A stretch of DNA of 64,000 nucleotides. Source: Nocardioides furvisabuli. GTDB lineage: Bacteria; Actinomycetota; Actinomycetes; Propionibacteriales; Nocardioidaceae. The notes below the pieces were generated by a model. That model was not told where the DNA came from, made no database searches, and saw only the letters and a list, made by a program, of their open reading frames with translations. The number at the start of each line of letters is the position of its first letter. Position 1 is the first letter of the stretch. A program made the position numbers and the translations under genes. This document shows positions 1 through 9,600 of the stretch, one piece after another. The stretch is taken from assembly GCF_021083185.1 (NCBI RefSeq), contig NZ_JAIGQB010000005.1, positions 124,001-188,000 of the forward strand, given 5' to 3'.

Positions 1-1082
1 AGATCACCGAGATCGACGGGTGGGGCACGCTCACCGGCCCGACCGGGATCGACGTCGAGAAGGACGGCCAGAAGACCGGCTACACCTTCGACAACCTCAT
101 CATCGCCGCCGGCGCGACCGTGCGCCTGGTCCCTGGCGTCGAGCTCAGCGAGAACGTCGTCACCTACGAGGAGCAGATCCTCACCGACCAGCTCCCCGAG
201 TCGATCATCATCGGCGGGTCCGGCGCGATCGGCGTCGAGTTCGCCTACGTGATGGCCAACTTCGGCGTCGACGTCACGATCGTGGAGTTCCTCGACCGGA
301 TGGTGCCGACGGAGGACGCCGACATCTCCAAGGAGCTGGCCAAGCAGTACAAGAAGCTCGGCGTGAAGGTGCTGACCTCCACCGCCGTGAAGAACGTCGA
401 GGACACCGGCTCCGGGGTCAAGGTCACCGTCGCCCCCGCGGCCGGCGGCGACGAGCAGGTGCTCGAGGCCGGCAAGTTCCTCGCCGCCTTCGGCTTCGCG
501 CCGCGCGTCGAGGGCTACGGCCTCGAGAACACCGGCGTCAGCGTCACCGAGCGCGGCGCGATCGAGATCGACGACTTCGGCCGCACCAACGTCGAAGGCG
601 TCTACGCCATCGGCGACTGCACCGGCAAGATGATGCTCGCCCACGTCGCCGAGGCGATGGGTATCGTGGCCGCCGAGACCATCAACGGTGCGGAGACCAT
701 GCCGGTCGCCTTCGACTTCGTCCCGCGCGCGACCTACTGCAACCCGCAGATCGCGTCCTTCGGCTACAGCGAGGCGCAGGCCAAGGAGAAGGGCTACGAC
801 GTGAAGACGGCGTCCTTCCCCTTCAGCGCCAACGGCAAGGCCATGGGCCTCGGGGAGCCGATCGGCTTCGTCAAGGTCGTCGCCGACGCCGAGCACAACG
901 AGATCATCGGCGCCCACATGATCGGCCCCAACGTGACCGAGCTGCTGCCGGTGCTCACCATGGCCCAGCAGTGGGACCTCACCGCCGACGAGGTGGCCCG
1001 CAACGTCTTCGCGCACCCGACCCTGGGTGAGGCCGTCAAGGAGGCCGTCCACGGCATCGCCGGCCACATGATCAACTTCTGA
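1..1082 (+). CDS. lpd: Dihydrolipoyl dehydrogenase, 5' end outside window
   Basis: C-terminal ~360 residues of a class I pyridine nucleotide-disulfide oxidoreductase. The reading frame is open from base 3, so the FAD-binding N-terminus and redox-active Cys pair lie upstream of the window. Visible are the NAD-binding region with an [16 protein letters not shown] glycine motif, the second FAD contact [14 protein letters not shown], and a C-terminal dimerisation domain ending with HPTLGEAV, which carries the His-Glu base pair typical of lipoamide dehydrogenases. As the E3 component it would reoxidise dihydrolipoamide of pyruvate/2-oxoglutarate dehydrogenase or glycine cleavage complexes in the cytoplasm. 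The related flavoprotein LpdA follows 112 bp downstream on the same strand. The family is clear; the particular complex is not visible. Confidence 0.9.
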   Translation, partial: ITEIDGWGTLTGPTGIDVEKDGQKTGYTFDNLIIAAGATVRLVPGVELSENVVTYEEQILTDQLPESIIIGGSGAIGVEFAYVMANFGVDVTIVEFLDRMVPTEDADISKELAKQYKKLGVKVLTSTAVKNVEDTGSGVKVTVAPAAGGDEQVLEAGKFLAAFGFAPRVEGYGLENTGVSVTERGAIEIDDFGRTNVEGVYAIGDCTGKMMLAHVAEAMGIVAAETINGAETMPVAFDFVPRATYCNPQIASFGYSEAQAKEKGYDVKTASFPFSANGKAMGLGEPIGFVKVVADAEHNEIIGAHMIGPNVTELLPVLTMAQQWDLTADEVARNVFAHPTLGEAVKEAVHGIAGHMINF

Positions 1083-1104
1083 GGCCAGCAGCCACCGAGC
1101 TCGC

Positions 1105-1182
1105 GAGGTGGATGCGTCGGCCGAAGAGGTCGAGTGCCGCCGCGGCTGAGGAACGAAGCCGCGACGCGGTGTATCGAGACCT
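1105..1182. repeat. Decayed copy of dispersed repeat
   Basis: The gap between lpd and lpdA contains GAGGAACGAAGCCGCGACGC then GGTGTATCGAGACC, a degenerate version of the GAGGAGCGAGCGnAGCGAGCGTCTCGAAACC repeat. Identity is partial and position-dependent. Confidence 0.35.
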
Positions 1183-1194
1183 AGGAAGATCGAA

Positions 1195-2598
1195 GTGACC
1201 ATGAGCATCAGCAATCACATCGTCATCATCGGCGGCGGCCCCGGCGGCTACGAGGCCGCGCACGTCGCCGCCCAGCTGGGCGCCGAGGTCACCGTCGTCG
1301 ACACCGACGGTGTCGGCGGCTCGGCCGTGCTCACCGACTGCGTGCCGAGCAAGACGCTGATCGCCACGGCGGAGCTGATGACCGACATGGCCACCGCGCA
1401 GGAGCTCGGGGTCAACTTCCACGACCACCAGGGTGACGCGGCGACGGCGATCGCCGTCGACCTGGCCCGGGTCAACGCCCGCGTGAAGCAGCTCGCCGCC
1501 GACCAGTCGAGCGACATCGCGGCACGACTCGACCGCGACGGCGTACGCGTCCTCACCGGCCGCGGTCGCCTCGGTGCCGACATGGCCGTCGAGGTCACCA
1601 CCGACGGCGGCAGCGAGACCCTGCAGGCCGACGCCATCATCCTCGCGACGGGCGCCGCGCCGCGCACGCTGCCGAGCGCGCAGCCCGACGGCGAGCGGAT
1701 CCTCACCTGGGAGCAGGTCTACGACCTGACCGAGGTGCCGGAGAAGCTGATCGTCGTCGGCTCCGGCGTCACGGGCGCGGAGTTCGCGAGCGCCTACCTG
1801 TCCCTCGGCATCGACGTCACCCTCGTGAGCAGCCGCGACCGGGTGCTGCCCGGCGAGGACGCCGATGCCTCCGCCGTCCTCGAGGACGTCCTGACCCGCC
1901 GCGGGATGAACGTGCTCGGCCAGTCGCGGATGCAGTCGGTGACCCGCGACGGCGACACCGTCACCGTGACGCTCACCGACGGCCGGACCGTCTCGGGCAG
2001 CCACTGCATCCTGGCGCTCGGCTCGATCCCCAACACCGCCGACCTCGGGCTCGAGGAGGCCGGGGTGGCGACCGACGAGGGCGGCTTCATCACCGTCGAC
2101 CGCGTCTCGCGGACCTCGGCCCGCGGCATCTACGCCGCCGGCGACTGCACCGGCGTGCTGATGCTCGCCTCGGTCGCGGCGATGCAGGGACGGATCGCGA
2201 TGTGGCACTTCCTCGGCGACGCGGTGGCCCCGCTGGACCTCAACAAGGTCTCGTCCAACGTCTTCACCTCGCCCGAGATCGCCACCGTCGGCTGGTCGCA
2301 GCAGGCCGTGGGCGCCGGCGAGATCACCGCCGAGGTCGTCATGCTGCCGTTGGCCGGCAACGCTCGGGCCAAGATGCAGGGCGTGCGGGACGGGTTCGTC
2401 AAGCTCTTCTGCCGCCCCGGGACCGGCATCGTCGTCGGGGGAGTGGTCGTCGGGCCGCGGGCCTCCGAGCTGATCCACCCGGTCTCGATCGCTGTCGCCG
2501 AGTCGCTCACCGCCGACCAGCTGGCTCAGGCGTTCACCGTCTACCCCTCGATGAGCGGCTCGATCGCCGAGGCCGCCCGGCGCCTGCACCGGGTCTGA
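1195..2598 (+). CDS. lpdA: NAD(P)H-quinone dehydrogenase, LpdA type
   Basis: 467-residue FAD-dependent flavoprotein closely resembling M. tuberculosis LpdA (Rv3303c), which reduces quinones with NAD(P)H and lacks lipoamide dehydrogenase activity. The N-terminal FAD motif is IIGGGPGGYEAA. Where true lipoamide dehydrogenases carry a CxxxxC disulfide, only the second Cys survives (VLTDCVPSK, Cys49); the first position is Ala. The segment ATGAAPRTLPSAQPDGERI matches LpdA as I recall it. The NAD motif is VVGSGVTGAEFA and the second FAD motif YAAGDCTGVLMLAS. The GTG start at 1195 has AGGAAG six bases upstream; ATG at 1201 is the alternative. Its 3' end overlaps convergent nei2 by 65 bp, and nei2 and lpdA are also close in mycobacteria. 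Likely role: redox balance and oxidative-stress tolerance. Confidence 0.9.
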   Translation: MTMSISNHIVIIGGGPGGYEAAHVAAQLGAEVTVVDTDGVGGSAVLTDCVPSKTLIATAELMTDMATAQELGVNFHDHQGDAATAIAVDLARVNARVKQLAADQSSDIAARLDRDGVRVLTGRGRLGADMAVEVTTDGGSETLQADAIILATGAAPRTLPSAQPDGERILTWEQVYDLTEVPEKLIVVGSGVTGAEFASAYLSLGIDVTLVSSRDRVLPGEDADASAVLEDVLTRRGMNVLGQSRMQSVTRDGDTVTVTLTDGRTVSGSHCILALGSIPNTADLGLEEAGVATDEGGFITVDRVSRTSARGIYAAGDCTGVLMLASVAAMQGRIAMWHFLGDAVAPLDLNKVSSNVFTSPEIATVGWSQQAVGAGEITAEVVMLPLAGNARAKMQGVRDGFVKLFCRPGTGIVVGGVVVGPRASELIHPVSIAVAESLTADQLAQAFTVYPSMSGSIAEAARRLHRV

Positions 2599-3436
2599 GC
2601 GCGGGGCCTGTCCGCGCCTCCGGGCCGGGCCCGGGCTGGCACGCCGGGCACCACCAGGTGCGGCGGTTGGCGGCGTCACCCGGCACCTCTGCGGTGACGC
2701 TGATCGGTCCGCCGCAGCGACGGCAGCCGCGGCGCTGGCGCCCGGTGACCCAGTGGTCGTCGCCCCTGGCCGAGGAGCCGGTGGTCACCTGGTAGGCGCC
2801 CTCGACGGTCGCCGAGTGCCGCAGCATCGTCGCGGAGCGCTCCACGAGGCGCTCGACGTCGACGTCGCCGACCGGGGTCCACGGGCTGACGCCGGTGAGG
2901 AAGGCCAGCTCGTTGGCCCAGAGGTTGCCCAGCCCGGCCAGCGCGCGCTGGTCGAGCAGGGCGCTGACCAGCGGACGCCGCGGGTCGGCCGCGAGGCGGC
3001 GTACGGCTTCGGCGGGGTCCCAGTCCTCCCGCAGCGGATCGGGGCCGAGGTGGCCGACGAGGTCGTGCTCGCGGTCGGTCGGGACCAGGTCGAGGTCGTG
3101 GAGCCGGATGCCGTGCACCGTGCGGTCGTCCTCGAGGCCCAGGACGAGCCGCACGTGGGGGTGGAGCTTCGCCGGCAGCCGCTTGCCCGGCGCCAGCGTC
3201 GACCAGGACCCGTCCATCCTGAGGTGGCTGTGGAGCGTCGCCGCCGGCGACCCGGCGGTCGCGGAGAGCCGGGTCAAGAGGTGCTTGCCGTGGGTGTCGT
3301 GGCCCAGCACCTCCCGACCCGCCACGTCCCGCGTCGCCAGCCGCGGGGTGCGGAAGTCCGAGCGCACGACCGTGTGGCCACGCAGCTGGCGGTCCAGCCG
3401 GCGCGCGAGCTTCCAGACGCTGTCTCCCTCGGGCAC
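2534..3436 (-). CDS. nei2: Endonuclease VIII-like DNA glycosylase (Nei2)
   Basis: 300-residue base-excision repair glycosylase/AP lyase of the Fpg/Nei family. After Met removal it begins PEGDSVW: Pro1 is the Schiff-base nucleophile and Glu2 the acid. The conserved Lys lies in DTHGKHLL near residue 50. DQRALAGLGNLWANEL is the helix-two-turn-helix, and CRRCGGPISVT followed ~20 residues later by WWCPACQ forms the C-terminal zinc finger. It resembles mycobacterial Nei2 (Rv3297) rather than MutM. About 30 basic, Pro/Gly-rich residues follow the zinc finger; they lie in the antisense overlap with lpdA and may be a late extension. The GTG start has GACACT as a candidate -10 six bases upstream, suggesting a leaderless mRNA. 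Expected to remove oxidised pyrimidines from DNA. Confidence 0.9.
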   Translation of the reverse strand: MPEGDSVWKLARRLDRQLRGHTVVRSDFRTPRLATRDVAGREVLGHDTHGKHLLTRLSATAGSPAATLHSHLRMDGSWSTLAPGKRLPAKLHPHVRLVLGLEDDRTVHGIRLHDLDLVPTDREHDLVGHLGPDPLREDWDPAEAVRRLAADPRRPLVSALLDQRALAGLGNLWANELAFLTGVSPWTPVGDVDVERLVERSATMLRHSATVEGAYQVTTGSSARGDDHWVTGRQRRGCRRCGGPISVTAEVPGDAANRRTWWCPACQPGPGPEARTGPALRPGAGAGRPRRSSRSSRGRR

Positions 3437-3553
3437 CCGGCCAGTGTCACAGGCGGGTGCGACACCGGGTCACCCCGAAGGGACCGTCGACCCCGCTCGC
3501 TCCGTCGGTCGTCTGGTCGAGGTGGGCCCGGCGCGCCGCGCCGTGGGACGCCC

Positions 3554-4354
3554 TCAGCCGTCTCCACCGCCCCCTCCGCCGTCGCCACCTGCGCCGCCGA
3601 CGTCGCCCCCTGGGCCGATCCCGCCGTCACCCCACCCGGAGTAGTCGTGGCCGCCGATCATGCCGCTGTCGGACCACGCGCCTGGGTCGCTCCACGCCGC
3701 CGCGATCGGCAGCTGGGGCCCGCCTGCCCGGCTGGGGAGATCAGCGCCGGCGTACGCCATGGTCAGGCGCTCCGCCTCGATCCTGCCCTCGGCAACGAGC
3801 TCGGCGTACCACCCGCCGGCCCAGGCGGCGTAGCGTGGTCCGGACGCGAACCACGCGACGCGCCGGTCGCCGAGGCGCACGAGCCGGACCTCGGGCTGTT
3901 CCCCGGCCGTGAGCCGCTCGGCGTCGCGGAAGCAGACGGGGACCTGGCGCGCCACCCCTCCCGTCGGCGCCCACTCGACGTCGCGCGAGGCCGGGCCGTG
4001 CGCCGGGTCGAAGAAGCACGGGGGCCTGCGCGCGGGGCGTGCCTCACCCGCCTGCGCGGCCAGCACGCATGCGTGGTGGAAGCGGCCGTCGGCCAAGGAG
4101 CTGGTCACGCCGCTGACGTCCGAGGTCGCCGACGAACGGGCGAGTGCAGCCTTCGCCTGCTCGTAGGCGTCGAGGGCCCGCTGGTAGTCCGAGCTCATCT
4201 GCTCGTCGAGCTCGGTGCCGAGGGTGTCGAGGTGGAGGCCGCTGAGCTCCTCGCCGAAGCGGGTGACGTCCTCGTCCGCGGCACGCCTCACCATCCGGAA
4301 GGAGTCCAGCTCGGCCAGCTCCTGCTCGCGCCTCTCCCGTCGGCGGCGGCCCAT
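3554..4354 (-). CDS. Conserved actinobacterial protein, unknown function
   Basis: 266-residue protein with no assignable enzyme activity. Residues 1-75 are charged and helical (MGRRRRERREQELAEL onward), probably coiled coil. The centre holds CFFDPAHGPA (residues 113-122) followed by a DVEW..G..VPVC pattern; I recall this arrangement from uncharacterised actinobacterial membrane-associated proteins, but no function is known to me. Three Cys (96, 113, 141) are well spaced. The C-terminus ends in a glycine-rich tail of G, D and A, probably disordered. Of the adjacent ATGs at 4357 and 4354, the second sits five bases after GGAG and is preferred. It is transcribed divergently from the SpoIID-domain gene; the 112-bp gap carries promoter sequence. 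Confidence 0.65.
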   Translation of the reverse strand: MGRRRRERREQELAELDSFRMVRRAADEDVTRFGEELSGLHLDTLGTELDEQMSSDYQRALDAYEQAKAALARSSATSDVSGVTSSLADGRFHHACVLAAQAGEARPARRPPCFFDPAHGPASRDVEWAPTGGVARQVPVCFRDAERLTAGEQPEVRLVRLGDRRVAWFASGPRYAAWAGGWYAELVAEGRIEAERLTMAYAGADLPSRAGGPQLPIAAAWSDPGAWSDSGMIGGHDYSGWGDGGIGPGGDVGGAGGDGGGGGGDG

Positions 4355-4418
4355 CATCTCTCCACTGTGCCACCGATCGGGTCTCCGCGGACCCCTGCGG
4401 GGGTTCGTCCTCCGCCTG

Positions 4419-4424
4419 TATTCT
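4419..4424 (+). promoter_or_regulatory. -10 element for SpoIID-domain gene
   Basis: TATTCT preceded by TG one base upstream (extended -10 type). It lies about 43 bases before the chosen ATG, leaving a leader that contains GGGGGAG at 4450-4456. No convincing -35 is visible. Confidence 0.45.
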
Positions 4425-4466
4425 CGGTGGTTCTGCTCGCTGATGTCTCGGGGGAGAACCCACGCC

Positions 4467-5711
4467 ATGTCCATCACCGTCCGCCCACGACGTGCCCGCC
4501 GGCTGCTCGCCGCCGCCGCGGGTCTGCTGCTGGTCCCCGCCCTGGCCACCGGCGCCTCGGCCGAGGGCGGCGAGCGCCGCGCGGTCGAGACCTGGCCGAC
4601 CCCCGGCAGCACCGCCATCACGGTGACCGGCCACGGCTTCGGGCACGGCCACGGGCTCTCGCAGTACGGCGCCCTGGGCGCCGCGGAGCAGGGCCTCACG
4701 TGGCAGCAGATCGTCGGCTTCTACTATCCCGGCACCACCTGGGGCCGCATCGGCGGCAAGCTGCGCATCTGGATCACCGCCGACACCGGCCGTGACGTCC
4801 AGGTCGTCTCCGAGCGCGCGATCAAGGTGACCAGCCTCGCCCGCCAACGATCCTGGCGCCTCCCGGCCGTGGGTGCGAGGAAGTGGCGCCTGGTCGCGCA
4901 GGGCAGTGACACCGCGGTGCAGTGGAGCAGGGGTGGGCGCTGGAAGACCTGGCGGACCGTCCCGGGCGAGGCCGAGCTCTCCGCGGCCGACGGGGTGCTC
5001 ACGCTCGTCGTGCCGGGCGCCCGCCGCGACTACCGCGGCACCCTGCAGTCCGTGGCACCCCGCGGGGGCAAGCGGATCACCGTCAACAAGCTGGGCATGG
5101 AGGCCTACCTGCGCGGTGTCGTGCCGCAGGAGGTGCCGGCGCTCTGGGAGCCCGACGCGGTCAGCGCACAGTCGGTGGCCGCCCGCACCTACGCCGCCTT
5201 CGAGCGGCAGGCGAGCAAGGGTGAGCGCTACGACCTCTGCGACACCACGCAGTGCCAGGTCTACGGTGGCGTCGACGTCGAGCACCCGGCAGCGACCGCG
5301 GCCATCAGGGCCACCCGGGGCCAGGGCGTGCTCTACGACGGCCAGCCGGCCTTCACCCAGTTCTCGGCCAGCAACGGCGGTTTCTCCTCGGCCGGGTCCA
5401 TGCCCTACCTCGTCGCGCAGCCCGACCCCTACGACGGCCTCGCCAACCCGACGTACTCGACCTGGAAGAAGACCCTCGACGACACCATGGTCGAGAAGCA
5501 GTGGCCCGCCATCGGCGACCTCACCAGCATCGAGGTGACCGCCCGCGACGGCAACGGCGACTGGGGCGGTCGGATCACCGACATGGCCTTCGTCGGCACC
5601 AGGGGCACCGCGCGCGTCGACGGCGACACCGTCCGCTCCGCCTTCGGCCTCAGCTCCGACTGGTTCACCTTCGCGGTCGAGCCGCGGCAGAAGGGCCGGG
5701 CGCGGCAGTGA
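4467..5711 (+). CDS. SpoIID/LytB domain secreted protein
   Basis: 414-residue exported protein. Residues 1-33 form a Sec signal peptide: Arg-rich n-region, LLAAAAGLLLVPALA core, then an AxA-type site at ASA. GHGFGHGHGLSQYGAL (55-70) is the signature of SpoIID/LytB proteins. In the sporulation member SpoIID this domain is a lytic transglycosylase on denuded peptidoglycan; in LytB-type members it enhances amidases. The central MEAYLRGVVPQEVPALWE and SAQSVAARTYA blocks are the conserved SpoIID core. Nothing here suggests sporulation, so a cell-wall remodelling role is more likely. ATG at 4443 is an alternative start. The stop overlaps the next gene's GTG (GTGA), implying coupling to the SGNH hydrolase. 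Confidence 0.85.
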   Translation: MSITVRPRRARRLLAAAAGLLLVPALATGASAEGGERRAVETWPTPGSTAITVTGHGFGHGHGLSQYGALGAAEQGLTWQQIVGFYYPGTTWGRIGGKLRIWITADTGRDVQVVSERAIKVTSLARQRSWRLPAVGARKWRLVAQGSDTAVQWSRGGRWKTWRTVPGEAELSAADGVLTLVVPGARRDYRGTLQSVAPRGGKRITVNKLGMEAYLRGVVPQEVPALWEPDAVSAQSVAARTYAAFERQASKGERYDLCDTTQCQVYGGVDVEHPAATAAIRATRGQGVLYDGQPAFTQFSASNGGFSSAGSMPYLVAQPDPYDGLANPTYSTWKKTLDDTMVEKQWPAIGDLTSIEVTARDGNGDWGGRITDMAFVGTRGTARVDGDTVRSAFGLSSDWFTFAVEPRQKGRARQ

Positions 5712-6631
5712 GGGGCACCGGACGACTCGCCGCCACGCTCGGCGCCCTCGTCCTCGCGACCACGGCGTGCGAGGCCGGCGGCGCGAGTGGGAGCGACCTC
5801 CCCGGCCTCGTCGAGCCCGAGGTGAGCTCCGGCATCGACTACGTCGCGCTCGGTGACTCGTTCTCGGCCGGCCCCTTCATCGGCACCATGCGCAGCGACC
5901 CCGAGGGCTGCGCGCGCTCGCGCGACAACTACCCTGCCTTCCTCGCCGACTGGCTCGACGTCGCGAGCTACACCGACGTCACCTGCTCGGCGGCCACGAC
6001 GACCGACCTCTACGGCACGATGACGATGTTCAACGGCGCCACGACGGGTCCACAGCTCGATGCCGTGACCGCCGATACCGACCTGGTGACGATCGGGATG
6101 GGGGGCAACGACTTCCGGATCTACGACTCGCTCATCCGCTGCCAGAGCGGCCAGCCGTGCGCCGTCGACGACCTCACCGCCGACGCCCGCAAGGTCGCAG
6201 GTCGCATCGAGAAGGCCGTACGCCGCATCACCAATGCCGCTCCCGCGGCGAGCGTGTTCGTCGTCGGCTACCCCGACATCCTGCCGACCCAGGGCACCTG
6301 CCGCGCGGTCGGCGTCCGGGCCGACGTGCTCGGGCCGGTCGCCGAGGTCGCCGAGGTCCTCAACGCCTCCCTGCGACGCGGCGCGGAGGCGGCGGGAGCG
6401 TCGTACGTCGACATGGAGTCCGCCTCGGAGGGGCACGACGTCTGCGCCAAGGGCCGGGCGTGGGTCAACGGGCCGCAGCTCCGTCCCGGTGTCGCCGCGC
6501 CGTTCCACCCCAAGGTCAACGGCATGCGCGCCGTGGCCGTCGAGGTCTTCGGCGAGTTCACCGGCGAGGAGCCGGAGGTCACCGAGTACGCCGAGCCCGA
6601 CCCCGACGTGATCGTCCTCAACGAGGGCTGA
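5708..6631 (+). CDS. SGNH/GDSL-family lipoprotein hydrolase
   Basis: 307-residue secreted esterase/lipase-type hydrolase. The GTG start overlaps the previous stop by four bases. A short signal peptide ends at LATTAC (Cys21), a plausible though imperfect lipobox, so the mature enzyme is probably a lipoprotein. The four SGNH blocks are visible: YVALGDSFSAG with nucleophile Ser51, Gly in the following block, GGNDF (oxyanion Asn), and the C-terminal His in PFHPKVNG. This resembles actinobacterial extracellular SGNH lipases that act on simple esters or surface acyl groups; the actual substrate cannot be read. Its last 14 bases overlap the 3' end of the convergent pyruvate carboxylase gene. Confidence 0.85.
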   Translation: MRGTGRLAATLGALVLATTACEAGGASGSDLPGLVEPEVSSGIDYVALGDSFSAGPFIGTMRSDPEGCARSRDNYPAFLADWLDVASYTDVTCSAATTTDLYGTMTMFNGATTGPQLDAVTADTDLVTIGMGGNDFRIYDSLIRCQSGQPCAVDDLTADARKVAGRIEKAVRRITNAAPAASVFVVGYPDILPTQGTCRAVGVRADVLGPVAEVAEVLNASLRRGAEAAGASYVDMESASEGHDVCAKGRAWVNGPQLRPGVAAPFHPKVNGMRAVAVEVFGEFTGEEPEVTEYAEPDPDVIVLNEG

Positions 6632-9600
6632 TCGCCAGCACCAGGTCGCCGCCCTCGACGGCCTGCGTGGTCCGCACGGCGAGCCGCGACACGGTCCCGG
6701 CGACGGGTGCGGTGATGGAGGCCTCCATCTTCATCGCCTCGATCGTGGCGACCGTCTGCCCGGCCTCCACCTCGTCGCCCTCGGCGACCGACACCGTCAC
6801 CGCCCCGTCGTAGGGCGCGGCCACGTGGCCCGGCGTCCTCGGGTCGGCCTTCTCGGTCGACACCTCCTCGGCCGCGACGCTGCGGTCACGCACCGACACC
6901 GGACGCAGCTGGCCGTCGATGGTGGCCATCACGTTGCGGTAGCCGCGCTCGTCGGGCTCGCTGATCGCCTCGAGGCCGAACAGCATCTCGCGTCCCTCGC
7001 GCACCAGCACCCGGTGCTCCTCGCCGCGGCGGAGGCCGTAGAGGTAGTCGACGGTGGAGATCGCCGACAGGTCGCCGTAGGTCTCGCGCGAGTCGTGGAA
7101 GGCGGCGTTGGGTCCGGGGAAGAGCAGCTCGTTGAGCGTCTCGCGCCGGTCGGTCCCCAGGCTCGCCTGCTGCTCGGGGGTCAGGGTCTCCGTGGGCTGC
7201 TTCCAGGCGCGGCCGGCCAGCGCCTTCGTGCGGAAGGGCTCAGGCCAGCCGCCGGGCGGATCGCCCAGCTCGCCACTGAGGAAGCCGATCACCGAGTCCG
7301 GCACGTCGTACGACGCCGGGTCGGCCTCGAACTCGGCCGGGTCCGCACCCGCGGCGACGAGCGCCAGGGCGAGGTCGCCGACGACCTTCGAGGACGGGGT
7401 CACCTTCACGACGTTGCCGAGGATGTCGTTGGCTGCGGCGTACATGTCCTCGACCTGCTCGAACTTCTCGCCCAGGCCCAGCGCGATCGCCTGCTGGCGC
7501 AGGTTGGAGAGCTGGCCGCCGGGGATCTCGTGGCGGTAGACGCGACCGGTGGGGGCGGGAAGGCCCGACTCGAAGGGCGCGTAGACCCGGCGGGTGGCCT
7601 CCCAGTAGGGCTCCATCGCGTTGACCGCGGCGAGTGACAGCCCGGTCTCGCGCTCGGAGTGGTCGGTCGCGGAGACCAGCGCCGAGAGCGCCGGCTGCGA
7701 CGTGGTGCCGGCCATCGCGGCGCAGGCGGCGTCGACCGCGTCGACCCCGGCGTCGATCGCGGCGAGCAGGGTGGCGAGCTGGCCGCCGGGGGTGTCGTGC
7801 GTGTGGAGGTGCACCGGGAGGTCGAAGCGCTCGCGGAGCGCGGTGACCAGGGTGCGTGCGGCCGGGGCGCGCAGCAGGCCGGCCATGTCCTTGATGGCCA
7901 GCACGTGGGCGCCGGCGTCGACGATCTGCTCGGCGAGGCGGAGGTAGTAGTCGAGGGTGTAGAGCTTCTCCCCGGGCGAGGACAGGTCGCCGGTGTAGCA
8001 GAGCGCGACCTCGGCCACGGACGTCCCGGTGCCGCGCACGGCCTCGATGGCCGGGCGCATCTGGGAGACGTCGTTGAGGGCGTCGAAGATCCGGAACACG
8101 TCGATCCCGGTCTCGGCGGCCTCCTGGACGAAGGCCTCGGTCACCTCGGTGGGGTACGGCGTGTAGCCGACGGTGTTGCGCCCGCGCAGCAGCATCTGGA
8201 GGCCGATGTTGGGCACCGCCTCGCGCAGGGCGGCCAGCCGCTCCCACGGGTCCTCGGAGAGGAAGCGCAGCGCGACGTCGTACGTCGCCCCGCCCCAGCA
8301 CTCCAGCGACCACAGCTGCGGCGTGGTGCGGGCGACGTGGTCGGCGACCGCGACCAGGTCGCGGGTGCGCACGCGGGTGGCGAGCAGCGACTGGTGGGCG
8401 TCGCGGAAGGTGGTGTCGGTGACGGCCACGCGGTCCTGCGCGCGCAGGCGGCGGGCGAACTCGTCGGGCCCGATCTCGCGCAGCAGCTGCCGGGTGCCGT
8501 CCGGCACCGGCTGGGAGCGGTCGAGCTCGGCGAGCTTGCTCGCCGGGGCGACGGTGACCGGGGCAGCGCCGTGCGGCTGGTTGACCGTGACGTCGGCGAG
8601 GTAGGCCAGCAGCTTCGTGGCGCGGTCGCGGCCGAGCTGGGCCTTGAGGAGGCCGGGGTGGTCCTCGATGAAGGAGGTTGTGACACCCCCGGCGGCGAAG
8701 TCGGGGTCGGCGAGGACGCCCTGGAGGAAGCCGACGTTGGTGGACACCCCGCGGATGCGGAACTCCAGCAGCGCGCGCCGCGCCTTCTGCACGGCCGCCT
8801 CGAAGGTGCGCCCACGACAGGTGAGCTTGGCGAGCATCGAGTCGAAGTGGGGGCTGATCTCGGCGCCGGTGTAGGTCGTGCCGCCGTCGAGGCGTACGCC
8901 GGGCCCGCCGGGGGAGCGGTAGGTGGTGATCTTCCCGGTGTCGGGCCGGAAGCCGTTGGCCGGGTCCTCGGTCGTGATGCGGCACTGGAGCGCGAAGCCG
9001 CGGGGCTGGACGGAGTCCTGGGTGAGGTCGAGGTCGGCGAGGGTGGCACCCGCGGCGATGAGCATCTGCGACTGCACGAGGTCGACCGCGGTGACCTCCT
9101 CGGTCACGGTGTGCTCGACCTGGATGCGGGGGTTCATCTCGATGAAGACGTACTTGCCGCTGGGGTCGAGGAGGAACTCGACCGTGCCGGCGTTCTTGTA
9201 GCCGATCTCGCGGGCGAAGCGCACCGCGTCGGCGCACATGCTCATCCGGACCTCGGGGTCGAGGTTGGGTGCGGGCGCGATCTCGACGACCTTCTGGTGG
9301 CGGCGCTGGACCGAGCAGTCGCGCTCGTAGAGGTGGATGACGCCACCCTCGGACCCGGTGCCGTCGGAGAGGATCTGCACCTCGATGTGGCGCGGGTCGA
9401 CCACGGCCTGCTCGATGAAGACCGTCGGGTCGCCGAAGGCGCCCTCGGCCTCGCGCATGCAGGTCTCGATGGCCTCGCGGAGGTCGGCACGGTCGTCCAC
9501 GCGCCGCATGCCGCGCCCACCGCCGCCGGCGACGGCCTTGACGAAGAGCGGCGCCTCGATCTGCTCGGCCGCGGCCAGCAGCTCGTCGACGTCGGTCGAC

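Noticed and set aside
1072..2679. 535-codon minus-strand frame opposite lpdA
   Set aside because: Antisense shadow caused by third-position G/C bias; repetitive composition and no recognisable family.
3437..3553. Possible small gene between nei2 and the uncharacterised protein
   Set aside because: Frames present are continuations or shadows of neighbours, with no ribosome site or conserved sequence.
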